A stretch of 64,000 nucleotides of DNA, from NCBI RefSeq assembly GCF_026642255.1, contig NZ_CP113264.1:3596001-3660000 (forward strand), in the 5' to 3' direction. Below the pieces are notes generated by a model. The model was not told the DNA's origin. It ran no database searches and worked only from the letters and a program-made list of their open reading frames with translations. The position numbers were made by a program, and so were the translations under genes. Positions 17,015 to 26,639 of the stretch are shown piece by piece. Position 1 is the stretch's first letter. Each line of letters begins with the position of its first letter. The DNA comes from Streptomonospora nanhaiensis (GTDB taxonomy: Bacteria > Actinomycetota > Actinomycetes > Streptosporangiales > Streptosporangiaceae).

Positions 17015-17485
17015 CCACCCATCACCAAGGAACTCACCGTCGGCCAGGTCGCCGAACGCGCCGGAGTCGCCGTCTCCGCCCTGCACTTCTACGAACGCCA
17101 AGGGCTCATCCACAGCCGCCGCACCAGCGGCAACCAGCGCCGCTACCGCCGCGACACCCTGCGCAGGGTCTCCTTCATCCGCATCTCCCAACGCGTCGGC
17201 ATGCCCCTGGCCCGCATCCGCCAGGCCCTCGAAGCCCTCCCCGACAACCGCACCCCCACCCGCACCGACTGGGCCGCCGTCTCCGAACAGTGGCGCGACG
17301 AACTCGACACGCGCATCGCCCAGCTCATCCGCCTGCGCGACGACCTCACCGGCTGCATCGGCTGCGGCTGCCTGTCCCTGGACACCTGCACCCTGTCCAA
17401 CCCCGACGACGAACTCGCCGCCGCGGGCCCCGGACCCCGCCGCCTCATGGTCCAGGCCCTCGCCCAGGACGCCGACGCCCTCTGA
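17012..17485 (+). CDS. soxR: redox-sensitive transcriptional activator SoxR
   Basis: 157 residues from GTG 17012. The MerR-type helix-turn-helix reads LTVGQVAERAGVAVSALHFY with ERQGLI and GNQRRYRRDTLRRV next. The [2Fe-2S] cluster ligands are in CIGCGCLSLDTC (CX2CXCX5C), diagnostic for SoxR. The C-terminus continues LSNPDDELAAAGPGPRR as in Streptomyces SoxR. It senses redox-active metabolites and activates promoters with long spacers; the box at 15234 is the nearby predicted target. Start chosen because TAAGAT-N7-GTG fits a leaderless mRNA and the N-terminus then matches the length of relatives; ATG 17003 would add three residues. Confidence 0.93.
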   Translation: MPPITKELTVGQVAERAGVAVSALHFYERQGLIHSRRTSGNQRRYRRDTLRRVSFIRISQRVGMPLARIRQALEALPDNRTPTRTDWAAVSEQWRDELDTRIAQLIRLRDDLTGCIGCGCLSLDTCTLSNPDDELAAAGPGPRRLMVQALAQDADAL

Positions 17486-17576
17486 ACCACCCGCGGCCCA
17501 CCCCGCCGCACCCGGCCCCGCACACGAGAACGGCGGCCCCCACAGGGACCGCCGCCACCCCACACCCGCAGACCGC

Positions 17577-18050
17577 CTACCGCCCGGCCGCCTCATCACG
17601 CCCGCGCCGGGCCAACTCGTCCGCGCGCTCGTTGCCCTCGTCGCCGCTGTGCCCGCGCACCCAGCGCCACTCCACCTCGTAGCGCGAGGCCACCTCGTCC
17701 AGGCGCTGCCACAGGTCCACGTTCTTCACCGGCTTCTTGTCGGCCGTGCGCCACCCGCGCTTCTTCCACCCGTGCAGCCAGGTCGTGATCCCGTTGCGCA
17801 CGTAGGAGGAATCGGTGTGCACCAGCACCGGCAGCGGCTTCTTCAAGCTCTCCAACGCCTGGATGGCCGCCATCAGCTCCATCCGGTTGTTGGTGGTCTG
17901 CTCCTCGCTCCCGTACAGCTCCTTCTCGTGCTCGCCGTAGCTCAGCCACACCCCCCACCCTCCCGGGCCGGGGTTGCCGCTGCACGCCCCGTCGGTGTAG
18001 ACGACCACCCTGTGCGCCGGCTCCCGGCCGACCTCGTCCCCGTTGTGCAT
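17577..18050 (-). CDS. rnhA: ribonuclease HI
   Basis: 157 residues. It cuts the RNA strand of RNA-DNA hybrids. Catalytic carboxylates are all present: [34 protein letters not shown] and [18 protein letters not shown]. Length matches E. coli RNase HI (155). The ATG is preceded on the minus strand by TAGATT and exactly 7 nt, with no Shine-Dalgarno, so it is likely leaderless. It is convergent with soxR. Confidence 0.95.
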   Translation of the reverse strand: MHNGDEVGREPAHRVVVYTDGACSGNPGPGGWGVWLSYGEHEKELYGSEEQTTNNRMELMAAIQALESLKKPLPVLVHTDSSYVRNGITTWLHGWKKRGWRTADKKPVKNVDLWQRLDEVASRYEVEWRWVRGHSGDEGNERADELARRGRDEAAGR

Positions 18051-18553
18051 GCCGCGCAATCTACCGCCCCCCGCAGTCACAGAAGAGTCACACCCCCCAC
18101 CGGAGGAGCCATAAACAGAGCCACATTCCACCACTGGCTCCCCTAAACCCATCATTTCGGACCAACAAGTCCCCCAAAGGCACCCACCGACCACACCACC
18201 ACCGACCACCGCACACGACCATCCACCGCCACCCTCCGCGACGACAACGCCACCGTGAGCACCCGCCCCGGCCGTCGCGAAGGCCTCGCCCCAGAACGCC
18301 GGACCCCGTCGGCGGGGCCCTCGGGGGACCGCGGCGCCGCACAAGCGGCCGCCCTCCGACCCCACTCCCCGGGGCGCCCGCCCCGGCCCCCACCGGTCCG
18401 CACGCCTTCGGGCCCCCGGCCCCGGACGCCGCCCCCGCGACAGGCCACGGGCAGGGCACGTGGTGAGAACACGGCGCCGACCGCCCACCCCGGCGGCCAC
18501 GGAAAAAGGGGTGCCCCGGCCGACGCCGGGACACCCCCTTCGCGCTCGCGCGC
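18051..18553. other. 503-bp gene-free stretch between rnhA and def
   Basis: It holds the rnhA promoter (TAGATT ending 7 nt before the start) and, at its right end, the def terminator. The middle (about 18110-18190) is relatively AT-rich and 18250-18500 is very GC-rich. Open frames here have no recognisable motif and no ribosome site, so I see no gene. Confidence 0.5.
18503..18537 (-). terminator. rho-independent terminator of def
   Basis: On the minus strand, GGGGTGTCCCGGC, loop GTCG and GCCGGGGCACCCC (one mismatch, G-U compatible) are followed by TTTTT. This is the most classical terminator in the window and lies 16 bp after the def stop. Confidence 0.85.
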
Positions 18554-19222
18554 TCAGCCCGCGAACTCCTCCGCCAGCTGCGCCGCACGCTCCTCACGAC
18601 GCGCGAACACGTCGTTGGCCATCTCGTTCATCTTCTTCAGCACCCGCTTGCGCTCGCGCGCCGAGAGCCGGTCCACGTACAGCCGGCCCATGGTGTGGTC
18701 GGTCTCGTGCTGCAGGCACCGGGCGAAGTACCCGCTCCCGCTCACCACCACCGGGTTGCCGTCCCGGTCCACGCCACGCACCGTCGCGGTCGCGGCCCGC
18801 CCCAGGTCCGCGTGCGGGCCCGGTACCGACAGGCAGCCCTCGCTGTCGACCTCCACGGCCTCCTCCGGGTCGCGCTCGTCCAGCACCGGGTTGACCACGT
18901 GCCCCACGTGGCGCACCCCGTCGTCGTCGGGGCAGTCGTAGACGAACAGCCGCAGGTCCACACCCACCTGGTTGCCCGCCAGGCCCACACCCTCGGCCGC
19001 GTACATCGTCACGAACATGTCGTCGACGAGCTGGTGCAGCTCCCGGCCGCCCCACATCTGCTCGGGCACCTCCGCGTTGCGCCGGTGCAGGACCTCCTCA
19101 CCCGTCACGGTGATGCGCCGCACACGACCGCGCGAGGCCTCCGGGGCCAGTTCGGGGAAGTCCTCCACCTCCCGGCCCTGGACAACAGCGGCGACATGGG
19201 CAGGCGTGGACTGCTCCGACAT
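18554..19222 (-). CDS. def: peptide deformylase
   Basis: 222 residues from ATG 19222 (AGGA before it). It removes the N-formyl group from new proteins using a bound metal. Motif 1 reads [10 protein letters not shown] (usual GxGLAAxQ, with A to G), motif 2 EGCLSVPG gives the Cys ligand, and motif 3 CLQHETDH carries the two His ligands and catalytic Glu. About 45 residues precede the usual core. The Gly variant and HETDH are seen in secondary actinomycete deformylases, so a second copy elsewhere is possible. Convergent-free context; the SMI1 gene lies upstream on the same strand. Confidence 0.92.
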   Translation of the reverse strand: MSEQSTPAHVAAVVQGREVEDFPELAPEASRGRVRRITVTGEEVLHRRNAEVPEQMWGGRELHQLVDDMFVTMYAAEGVGLAGNQVGVDLRLFVYDCPDDDGVRHVGHVVNPVLDERDPEEAVEVDSEGCLSVPGPHADLGRAATATVRGVDRDGNPVVVSGSGYFARCLQHETDHTMGRLYVDRLSARERKRVLKKMNEMANDVFARREERAAQLAEEFAG

Positions 19223-19327
19223 GGTCCTACTCTCAAACGCACTAGGGGAGACAAACAGTGACACAACGCCACCAATACCCCGAAAAATAGCACGAAACGG
19301 CAGGTCAGCCACGCACGGAACACCCGG

Positions 19328-19771
19328 TCAACGGAACCAGGAATTGCCCTGGATCAGGCATCGCGCCAGGTAGTCGCGCAACGACACCACCACCAGCCGC
19401 CGCCGGTCGCTCTCATGATCCCACACCACGATCCCCGGACCGTAGTCGGTGTGCACGTAGGCGAACTGCGGCCCCATGTCGGAGTCGCCGAAGAAGATCA
19501 TCTCGTCGAAAGGCGCGTACAACTCCAGATAATCGGGCTCACCCCGCATCGCCAGGTTGTCCTCCACCAGGCGCCGGGCACTCCACACCACCGCGTCCCC
19601 GTACTCGTTGGTCACCCCGTCCGTCTCCCGCAACAGGGAGGCCAACTCGAACGGCAGAGGCAGCATCAACCGCTTCTCCACCTCGGCAAGGGTCACCTCA
19701 TCGGCCGGATCGTACAGATCGGCCTCGGGATACATCTCCAGGATCAGTTCACGCCACACACTCCCGATCAT
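19328..19771 (-). CDS. SMI1/KNR4-family (SUKH) protein
   Basis: 147 residues. The SUKH-type fold is suggested by VTLAEVEKRLMLPLPFELAS plus LLRETDGV, GDSDMGPQFAYV, YGPGIVVWDHESD and the end VVVSLRDYLARCLIQG. Family members often act as immunity proteins against secreted nucleases or deaminases, or as solitary regulatory proteins. No toxin gene is adjacent, so a solitary housekeeping or orphan-immunity role is open. The start ATG 19771 has only a weak ribosome site. It reads toward def with 105 bp between. Confidence 0.78.
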   Translation of the reverse strand: MIGSVWRELILEMYPEADLYDPADEVTLAEVEKRLMLPLPFELASLLRETDGVTNEYGDAVVWSARRLVEDNLAMRGEPDYLELYAPFDEMIFFGDSDMGPQFAYVHTDYGPGIVVWDHESDRRRLVVVSLRDYLARCLIQGNSWFR

Positions 19772-20148
19772 CACAGGTCGTGGCAAGACACGGGAAATCG
19801 TCGACGGCGAGTTGCGCCAAAAACCCGCACGGACCACGTCCGCAGCGTCACAAACCACCACCCACACCCCCAACCGGCCCCCACGGGAATAGCCGCACCC
19901 CCCGACCCGTTGACCCCACTGCGGGACGGTGCGGTAGCAAGTGTCCCCCGGGCTCACACAAAGCCTTCGCGGAACACCGCGCCCCCAGGGGCGGCCACGG
20001 AACCGCGTTGTGCGCCACGCCGTGAGGCGACCGCCGCACCGTCCCGCACTCCTTCCCACCCCCACGCACCAGATGCCGCGAACGCCCCGAACACGCCCAA
20101 AACGTCACTCTGAGTGTAGGCAAAGCCACAAACGGTAATAATGCTGCC
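19772..20148. other. 377-bp divergent intergenic region
   Basis: No gene is visible. The right end carries the promoter of the secreted protein: a small palindrome CACTC-T-GAGTG (20106-20116) and TAATAA (20136-20141) exactly 7 nt before the ATG at 20149, which suggests a leaderless mRNA. A TTGACC on the + strand near 19910 has no convincing -10 partner. Confidence 0.5.
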
Positions 20149-21120
20149 ATGGCCACCACCACACAACGCCTGCTCGCCACAGCCCTCGCCACCGCACTCA
20201 CCCTGCCCGCCCCCGCACACGCCACCACAACCCCCACAACCACCCCCACCCACACCACCACCTACCCCGGACACACCACGAGCCGCTACGTCCCCCTGGG
20301 CCCCGCCACAGCCGACCACGCACGCGACGCCGGATGCACCGAAGCCCGCACCGGCACCAACGGCGTCCGCATCCTCTTCTTCGGCACCCAGGAAACCGAC
20401 CACCAACTCCGCGAACCCGGCACCAGCCACGCCACCACCACACCCCGCGCAGCCACCACCAAAGCCGCCTCCTACGCCCACCACTGGGCCCAAGGCTTCA
20501 CCGACTGCCGCACCGGCCAAACCACAGCCACCCTCGCCCTCGGCGTCAACAACAAGGACGACGGCAACCTCACCGGCCCCACCGCCGGCAAACAATGGGC
20601 CACCCTCGTCCACGACGCACGCCAACGCTCCACCACACCCGCCGTCACCATCACCGGCGCCCTCGACGCCGAACCCGCCTGGTCCACCCCCACCTGGGCC
20701 CGCGGCTGGATCGACGCCTACACGAAAAACACCACCACACCCCTGCACACCGCCAACTCAGCCGACGGCTGCCCCACCACCGGCACCGCCCACTGCAACA
20801 ACAACTGGACCCTCGCCGACGTCCACCACCTCGCCGGAGGCGGCCGACCCACCGTCCACGCCCTCCCCCAGATCTACCGCACCGACGGCATCCAAGCCCG
20901 CCAATGGGCCAACATCAGCCGCTGGGGCCACACCCACGCCAACGACCCCCTCCGCTTCGCCGGAGCCATGTCCCAACACACCGCCTGCCAACAACGCACC
21001 TGCAACAACACCGACAACACCCCCCGCCAGGCCTGGACCCAACTCACCGACGCCCTCAACGCCCACGCCAGCACCCGCATCCCCGCACTCGACACCGCCA
21101 CCGACATCCGCTGGCCCTGA
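20149..21120 (+). CDS. secreted protein of unknown function, His/Thr-rich
   Basis: 323 residues. Residues 1-26 are a signal peptide (LLATALATALTLPAPAHA). The mature protein has GVRILFFGTQETDHQL, ALGVNNKDDGNL, VTITGALDAEPAWSTPTWA, GWIDAYTKN and LRFAGAMSQHTACQ. Repeated beta-strand plus carboxylate patterns (GALDAEP, HALPQIY) would suit a TIM-barrel glycoside-hydrolase-like fold, but I do not recognise the family. Several Cys (DAGC, DGCP, HCNNN, CQQRTC) may form disulfides. The histidine-kinase gene follows 148 bp downstream; the two could share a role in sensing extracellular material. Confidence 0.75.
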   Translation: MATTTQRLLATALATALTLPAPAHATTTPTTTPTHTTTYPGHTTSRYVPLGPATADHARDAGCTEARTGTNGVRILFFGTQETDHQLREPGTSHATTTPRAATTKAASYAHHWAQGFTDCRTGQTTATLALGVNNKDDGNLTGPTAGKQWATLVHDARQRSTTPAVTITGALDAEPAWSTPTWARGWIDAYTKNTTTPLHTANSADGCPTTGTAHCNNNWTLADVHHLAGGGRPTVHALPQIYRTDGIQARQWANISRWGHTHANDPLRFAGAMSQHTACQQRTCNNTDNTPRQAWTQLTDALNAHASTRIPALDTATDIRWP

Positions 21121-21268
21121 CCCACAACACCACCCCACCCGCCCCCACCAGGGCGGGCCACACCCATGCCCACCCCCAAAAAAGGGGAGCCACCACCACC
21201 GCAACCACCACCCACCACAAGCCAGAATGGACACCACACACCACACCAGCAGGAACGGAAGAACACCC

Positions 21269-22534
21269 ATGGCCACCGCACCCCACCACCGCGCAGGCCG
21301 CCTCACCACCCTGGCCTACCTCTTCCTCCTGCTCTCCCAGAACATCGCCGCCCTCCTCCTGCTCCCCCTCGTCCTCGCCTCCGCCATCCTCACCCTCTTC
21401 TGGATCGGCCTCCCCTTCGTCATCCTCACCGGCACCCTCCTACGCACCCTCGCCGACAGCCAACGCCGCACCCTCGGCCACCTCCTCCCCAAAGGCCCCA
21501 TCCCCTCCGCCTACCGCCCCATCCCCCCAGGAGGCCTCACCCGCCGCGGAACCACGATCATCACCGACCCCGGCACCTGGAAAGACCTCCTCTGGCTCAT
21601 CGCCGGAACAGCCAACATCACCCTCATCGCCATCCCCGGCGCCCTCATAGGCCACGCCCTCTACCAACTCCTCTTCGCCCTCGGCCTCGCCGGCAACGCC
21701 CTCTACAACACCTACGCCCCCACCACACTCACCGACCAACTCATCCTCCTCGCCCCCTCCGCCCTCCTCCTCACCCTCGGCCTAGTCCTCCTCCCACCCG
21801 CCCTCGACATCTACATCCGCTTCAACCGCCTCCTCCTCGCCCCCTCCGAAAAAGCCCGACTCACCGCCCGCGTCGCCCACCTCGCCACCAGCCGCGCCAA
21901 CACCATCGACACCCAGGCCTCCGAAATCCGACGCATCGAACGCGACCTCCACGACGGAGCCCAAGCCCGACTCGTCGCCCTCGGCATGCACCTCGGCATG
22001 GCCGAACAAATCGTCGAACAAGACCCCCACACCGCCCGCACCATGCTCACCGAAGCCCGCGAAACCACCCGCCACGCCCTCACCGAACTCCGCGACCTCG
22101 TCCGCGGCATCCACCCACCCGTCCTCGTCGAACGAGGACTCCACGGAGCCGTCCACGCCCTCGCCCTCACCCACCACCTCCCCATCACCGTCACCATCGA
22201 CCTCGACGGCCGCCCCGCCGACCCCGTCGAATCCGCCGCCTACTTCGCCATCGCCGAACTCCTCACCAACACCGCCAAACACGCACACGCCACCCAGGCC
22301 TGGATCCACATCAACCACGGCCGCAACCGCCTCGTCATCACCGTCACCGACAACGGAACCGGCGGCGCCGACCCCGCCCCCGGCAGCGGCCTCGCCGGCA
22401 TCAGACGACGCCTCGACGCCTTCGATGGCACGATGAACATCACCAGCCCACCGGGCGGCCCCACCATCGTGACCCTGGAGATCCCGTGCGCGTTGTCATC
22501 GCCGAAGACCTTGCCCTCCTCCGCGACGGACTGA
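21269..22534 (+). CDS. two-component sensor histidine kinase (NarL-partner type)
   Basis: 421 residues, an inner-membrane sensor. Residues 1-190 hold about four membrane helices in two pairs of the Sensor (PF13796-like) domain with short loops. The HisKA_3 dimerisation helix reads IERDLHDGAQARLVALGMHL with the phospho-His in DLHD. The ATPase domain has AIAELLTNTAKHAHA (N box) and VTDNGTGGADPAPGSGLAGI (G boxes), then RRRLDAFDGTM. The ATG was chosen because GGAAC-GGAAG precedes it; an ATG 14 codons earlier is possible. Its end overlaps the response-regulator gene by 49 bp, so the pair is translationally coupled. Signal unknown. Confidence 0.92.
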   Translation: MATAPHHRAGRLTTLAYLFLLLSQNIAALLLLPLVLASAILTLFWIGLPFVILTGTLLRTLADSQRRTLGHLLPKGPIPSAYRPIPPGGLTRRGTTIITDPGTWKDLLWLIAGTANITLIAIPGALIGHALYQLLFALGLAGNALYNTYAPTTLTDQLILLAPSALLLTLGLVLLPPALDIYIRFNRLLLAPSEKARLTARVAHLATSRANTIDTQASEIRRIERDLHDGAQARLVALGMHLGMAEQIVEQDPHTARTMLTEARETTRHALTELRDLVRGIHPPVLVERGLHGAVHALALTHHLPITVTIDLDGRPADPVESAAYFAIAELLTNTAKHAHATQAWIHINHGRNRLVITVTDNGTGGADPAPGSGLAGIRRRLDAFDGTMNITSPPGGPTIVTLEIPCALSSPKTLPSSATD

Positions 22535-23133
22535 TCAGACTCCTCGAAGCACACGACTTCACCGTCGTCGCCGCAGTCGACAACGGACCCGACCTCCACA
22601 CAGCCCTCACCGAACACAAACCCGACGTCGCCGTCGTCGACGTCCGACTCCCCCCCACCTTCACCGACGAAGGCCTCCAAGCAGCCATCGGAGCCCGCGC
22701 CCAGATCCCCGGACTCCCCATCCTCGTCCTCTCCCAACACGTCGAACAGCTCTACGCCCGCGAACTCCTCTCCGACGCCGAAGGCGGAGTCGGCTACCTC
22801 CTCAAGGACCGCGTCTTCGACATCGGCCAGTTCATCGAAGCCGTCCGCCGCGTCGCCGCCGGCGGCACCGCCATGGACCCCGCCGTCATCTCCCAACTCC
22901 TCGCCCGCCAGGACCAGAGCGGCCCCCTCGCCCAACTCACCCCCCGCGAACGCGAAGTCCTCGCCGAAATGGCCGAAGGACGCTCCAACTCCGCCATCGC
23001 CGGACGCCTCTACATCACCGAAAAAGCCGTCAGCAAACACATCAACAACATCTTCACCAAACTCGACCTCCCCCCCTCCTCCGACGACAGCCGCCGCGTC
23101 CTCGCCGTCCTCGCCTACCTCAACGGCCAATAG
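22486..23133 (+). CDS. NarL/FixJ-type response regulator
   Basis: 215 residues from GTG 22486 (CCTGGAG before it). The receiver domain has the acidic pocket VVIAEDLALLRDGL, the phospho-Asp in DVAVVDVRLPPTF (about 53), the Ser/Thr position ILVLSQH and the Lys in GYLLKDRV. The C-terminal LuxR helix-turn-helix reads LTPREREVLAEMAEGRSNSA and YITEKAVSKHINNIFTKLDL. It is the cognate partner of the overlapping kinase and most likely controls this locus or the cell envelope. Confidence 0.93.
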   Translation: MRVVIAEDLALLRDGLIRLLEAHDFTVVAAVDNGPDLHTALTEHKPDVAVVDVRLPPTFTDEGLQAAIGARAQIPGLPILVLSQHVEQLYARELLSDAEGGVGYLLKDRVFDIGQFIEAVRRVAAGGTAMDPAVISQLLARQDQSGPLAQLTPREREVLAEMAEGRSNSAIAGRLYITEKAVSKHINNIFTKLDLPPSSDDSRRVLAVLAYLNGQ

Positions 23134-23137
23134 ACAC

Positions 23138-23177
23138 AAAAAACCGCGGCCCCCGGCAACAACACCGAGGGCCGCGG
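23138..23177 (-). terminator. rho-independent terminator of the AMP-binding gene
   Basis: On the minus strand, CCGCGGCCC and GGGCCGCGG arms (23177-23169 and 23152-23144) are followed by TTTTTT (23143-23138). The hairpin also follows the response-regulator stop on the + strand. Confidence 0.82.
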
Positions 23178-23191
23178 CCACCACCACACCA

Positions 23192-25150
23192 CTACCGATC
23201 CCGACGCGCCCGATACAACCCGTCGATCTCCTCCGAAAACGCCCGCAACACTGCCTCACGCCGCAACTCACCCGAAGGCTGCACCAACCCCGACTGCACC
23301 GTGAACTCCTCAGCCAACACATGGAACGACCGCACCGCCAAATGCCGCGGCACGCTCCGATTGGCCTCATACACCAACCCCTGCACCTCACGCAGCAGAT
23401 CACGATCCCCCGCGATCTCCTCAGGCGCCATCGCCAACGGCCGACCGTTCACCAAACGCCAGTACTCCAACTGATCACGCACCAACGTCACCAGAGCACT
23501 CGCGAACGGACGCCCCTCCACGATCACCAGCACCTGACTGATCAACGGATGAGCACGCAACCGCGCCTCGAACTCCGCCACCAGCTCCGCGTCCCCCCGC
23601 TCCACCGGCTCCTCCACCGCCGGCAACGCAGCAACCGCCGCAACCGGAGAAACCGCCGGCTCCACAACCCGCCCCACCAAAACCGGCTCCGACTCCGACG
23701 ACACCTCCAACTCCGCCACGGCCCCGGACACGAACCGCCCGGGCACCTCCACCGAAGCCGCCTGCGGACGCAACCGCCCCACCACACTCACAAAACCGTC
23801 CCCGTCCACCTCCACCGCGAACCCCGTCGCCAACCACCCCTCACGGAACGCACTCCGCGTCGCCTCCTCATCCCCCCAATAACCCGAGAACACGCCCCCG
23901 CCACGCACATGGGCCTCACCCTCCCGCGAAACCCACACCTCCCGACCGCCAACCGCACGCCCGACCGTCCCCGGCACCCGCTCCCCCACACCGGCCGCCG
24001 CGAACGCCCCCGCCGTCTCCGCCGTACCGAACACCTGGAACACCGGAATCCCCACACCGCCGAAGAACGAGTCCAACCGGTCCGACAACCCCCCGCCCCA
24101 GCACACCGCCAAGTGCACCCGGTTCCCCAACGCCTCACGCAACCTCGCGAACTGCCAGTCGTACATCGACCTCGACAACCGCTGCCAGGCACCCTTCCTC
24201 GGCGACCGGTCGAACTGCACCGCCGAATCCACCGCAGAATTGAACGTCCCCAACGAGTCCCACCCCGTCGAACGCGCACTCCCGCGCTCGGACTCGAACA
24301 CCGACTCCAACAACCCCGCACCACACACCAACACCGTCGGCCGGAACACCTCCGCCCCACGCAAGAACCCACCCGGCCCCGCCAAACCCACACGCACACG
24401 CCCCACCATGCACGCCAACAACGAAGCCAACCCCTGAACCTGCGACAACGGCAGATCCAACAACGCACTCGCCCGCCCCGCCGGCAACTCCGACAACCGC
24501 GGCCACACCCGATCCACCACACCCGCCGCAGACGCCAACAACGCCCCGTGCGACAACACCACACCACGCATCGAACGCGACACCGTACTCACCGGATACA
24601 GCACCACCGCCGCATCCTCCGGCATCGTCTCGTCCCGCCTGAACCGCACCGACGACGCATCCATGTACTGGCCCAACGAGACGATCCCCTCCAGGCCCGC
24701 CTCCATCCGCCACACACGACCCAGATCCGGCAACTCACGCTGCAACCCCGTCGCAGCACGCAACAACCGATCCCCCTGGATCACCGCCGCCGCCGGACGC
24801 GTCTGCCGCACCACATGCGCCACCCGCTCCACCGAAGCCGACTCCGGCAACGGAACCAGCACACCCCGCACCGACCACACCGCGAACGCCACACGCACCC
24901 AGTCCTGATGCGCCGAAGCCGCCACCAGGACACGGTCCCCCGCCCCCACCCCGGCAGCCACCAACCCCTTGGCCACCGCCGTCACCTCGGTCGCGAACTC
25001 ACCCGCCGTGACCCGCTCCCAGCCACCCTCACCCCGGGGCACCGAGAACACCTCCGCATGGGCGTCGGAGTTCGCCACCCCATAGACCAGGTCACTCAGA
25101 CCCGAAAGGCCCACAGCCCACGCACCAGGGGTGTCACTCGGCTCGCCCAT
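23192..25150 (-). CDS. AMP-binding (acyl-CoA-synthetase-like) protein with degenerate active site
   Basis: 652 residues of the long-chain acyl-CoA synthetase fold. The P-loop position reads LYPVSTVSRSMRGVVLSHGA, not YTSGTTGxPKG. The A5 motif is VFGTAETAGAF. The A7 position is GWLATGFAVEVDGDGFVSVV, with the ATP-ribose Asp of TGD replaced by Phe. At the end FTVQSGLVQPSGELRREAV has Glu where the catalytic Lys of LTPTxKxKR sits. The fold is intact in length and order, but three key residues are changed. It may bind acyl or adenylate ligands rather than activate them. The gene lies downstream of an MFS exporter. Confidence 0.82.
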   Translation of the reverse strand: MGEPSDTPGAWAVGLSGLSDLVYGVANSDAHAEVFSVPRGEGGWERVTAGEFATEVTAVAKGLVAAGVGAGDRVLVAASAHQDWVRVAFAVWSVRGVLVPLPESASVERVAHVVRQTRPAAAVIQGDRLLRAATGLQRELPDLGRVWRMEAGLEGIVSLGQYMDASSVRFRRDETMPEDAAVVLYPVSTVSRSMRGVVLSHGALLASAAGVVDRVWPRLSELPAGRASALLDLPLSQVQGLASLLACMVGRVRVGLAGPGGFLRGAEVFRPTVLVCGAGLLESVFESERGSARSTGWDSLGTFNSAVDSAVQFDRSPRKGAWQRLSRSMYDWQFARLREALGNRVHLAVCWGGGLSDRLDSFFGGVGIPVFQVFGTAETAGAFAAAGVGERVPGTVGRAVGGREVWVSREGEAHVRGGGVFSGYWGDEEATRSAFREGWLATGFAVEVDGDGFVSVVGRLRPQAASVEVPGRFVSGAVAELEVSSESEPVLVGRVVEPAVSPVAAVAALPAVEEPVERGDAELVAEFEARLRAHPLISQVLVIVEGRPFASALVTLVRDQLEYWRLVNGRPLAMAPEEIAGDRDLLREVQGLVYEANRSVPRHLAVRSFHVLAEEFTVQSGLVQPSGELRREAVLRAFSEEIDGLYRARRDR

Positions 25151-25292
25151 ACCAATTCATCCTCTGCCACATCGGAAGACGGGCCCACACAAGACCAGAC
25201 CCGCCTCAATCGGTGAATTGTGACCTACTGTGCCCACAATCCACACCCCACGGCAACCTGGCACCACGACCCGAACCCCAACACCCCCGGGA

Positions 25293-26600
25293 TCACCGAA
25301 CCTTCGCACGCACCGTCCACACATACGCCGCCAACGACAACGACGCAGCACACACCATCACCACCGCCATGCTCAACAACGACGCCTGCCCCGAAGGCGT
25401 CATCCCCGCCAACGCCGCCACACCACCACCCAGCGCGAACTGCAACGACCCCATCAACGCCGAAGCCGTACCCGCCACCGAGACCGGCTGCCCGTCAAGA
25501 GCCGTCACCGTCGCATTCGGCATGATGAAACCGACGCTGAACATCATCAACGCCAACAACCCCACAGCCGTCCACAACGACGCCACACCCACCGACGCCA
25601 ACACCGCGAGCACACCCACCGAAGCCAGAGCCATCCCCAGCCCCAACCCCAGACGCCGCAACGTATCCACACGACCCACCAGGAAACCGTTCGCCTGCGT
25701 ACCCGCCATCATCCCCAACGAGTTCACCGCGAACAGCCACGCATACGTCTGCGGCGACGCACCGAACTCCTGCTGCGACACGAACGAGAACGCCGACACA
25801 TACGTGAACAACATCCCGAAACTCAGACCCAGCGTCAGCACCGGACCCACGAAACGCGGCTGACGCACCAACCCCGCCACCGTCGACAACAACTGACGCG
25901 GCCCCTGACGACGACGCGCCTCCACCGGAAGACTCTCCGGCAACCACACCAGCACCAACACGAAACTGACCGCCGACATCACCGCCAGCACCCAAAAACT
26001 CACCTGCCACGGACCCACCAGCAACAACTGCGCACCCGCCAAAGGCGCCAACAGCGGAGCCAGCATCATCACCAGCGCCAGACGCGAGAAGAACCGCACC
26101 GCGTCATCACCGGCGAACAGGTCACGCACCACCGCACGCGAAATCACCGCACCCGCAGCACCCGCCACACCCTGCACGAACCGCAACACGATGAACGACG
26201 TCACATCCGGCACGAACACACACAGCACCGACGTGACCGTGAACACGGCCACACCCACCAACAAAGGACCCCGACGCCCCCACGCGTCACTCATCGGCCC
26301 CAGGATCAACTGCCCCACGGCCAGACCCAGCATCATCGAGGTCAGCGTCAGCTGGATCTGCGCCTCACCCGTCCCCAGAGCCCGCGTGATCTCCGGAAAA
26401 GCCGGCAGGTACATGTCGGTCGCCAACGGCCCCGTGGCCGTCAGAACACCCAGCACCATCACCAACAGCGCGATCGACCTACGCGACCGCGTCCAAGGCA
26501 CGGTCCGGGACACAGCAGGACTCTCGGACGACGACAGGTTCTCGGACCTCTCACCCGCCCCCTGCGCAGGGGGCGAGGCGGGGGAGTTCGGGGACTGCAC
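25293..26600 (-). CDS. Bcr/CflA-type MFS multidrug exporter
   Basis: 435 residues from GTG after GGAG. A soluble tail of about 40 residues precedes twelve predicted helices. Motif D1/A reads GLAVGQLILGPMSDAWGRRG, and ATDMYLPAFPEI in helix 1 is the Bcr/CflA signature; VQGVAGAAGAVISRAVVRDL is the motif C region. It likely exports drugs such as chloramphenicol-type compounds by proton antiport. A foldable 62-nt segment lies in its leader (26640-26701). The AMP-binding gene follows 142 bp downstream. Confidence 0.9.
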   Translation of the reverse strand: MQSPNSPASPPAQGAGERSENLSSSESPAVSRTVPWTRSRRSIALLVMVLGVLTATGPLATDMYLPAFPEITRALGTGEAQIQLTLTSMMLGLAVGQLILGPMSDAWGRRGPLLVGVAVFTVTSVLCVFVPDVTSFIVLRFVQGVAGAAGAVISRAVVRDLFAGDDAVRFFSRLALVMMLAPLLAPLAGAQLLLVGPWQVSFWVLAVMSAVSFVLVLVWLPESLPVEARRRQGPRQLLSTVAGLVRQPRFVGPVLTLGLSFGMLFTYVSAFSFVSQQEFGASPQTYAWLFAVNSLGMMAGTQANGFLVGRVDTLRRLGLGLGMALASVGVLAVLASVGVASLWTAVGLLALMMFSVGFIMPNATVTALDGQPVSVAGTASALMGSLQFALGGGVAALAGMTPSGQASLLSMAVVMVCAASLSLAAYVWTVRAKVR

Positions 26601-26639
26601 AGGCGCTCCAGCTCAAGAAAGAGGAAAAGGGGGCCGCGT

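Noticed and set aside
20200..21250. Repeated CCACC-rich blocks suggestive of a repeat array or CRISPR
   Set aside because: They are codon repeats of Thr, His and Pro inside genes with irregular spacing; no conserved repeat-spacer pattern.
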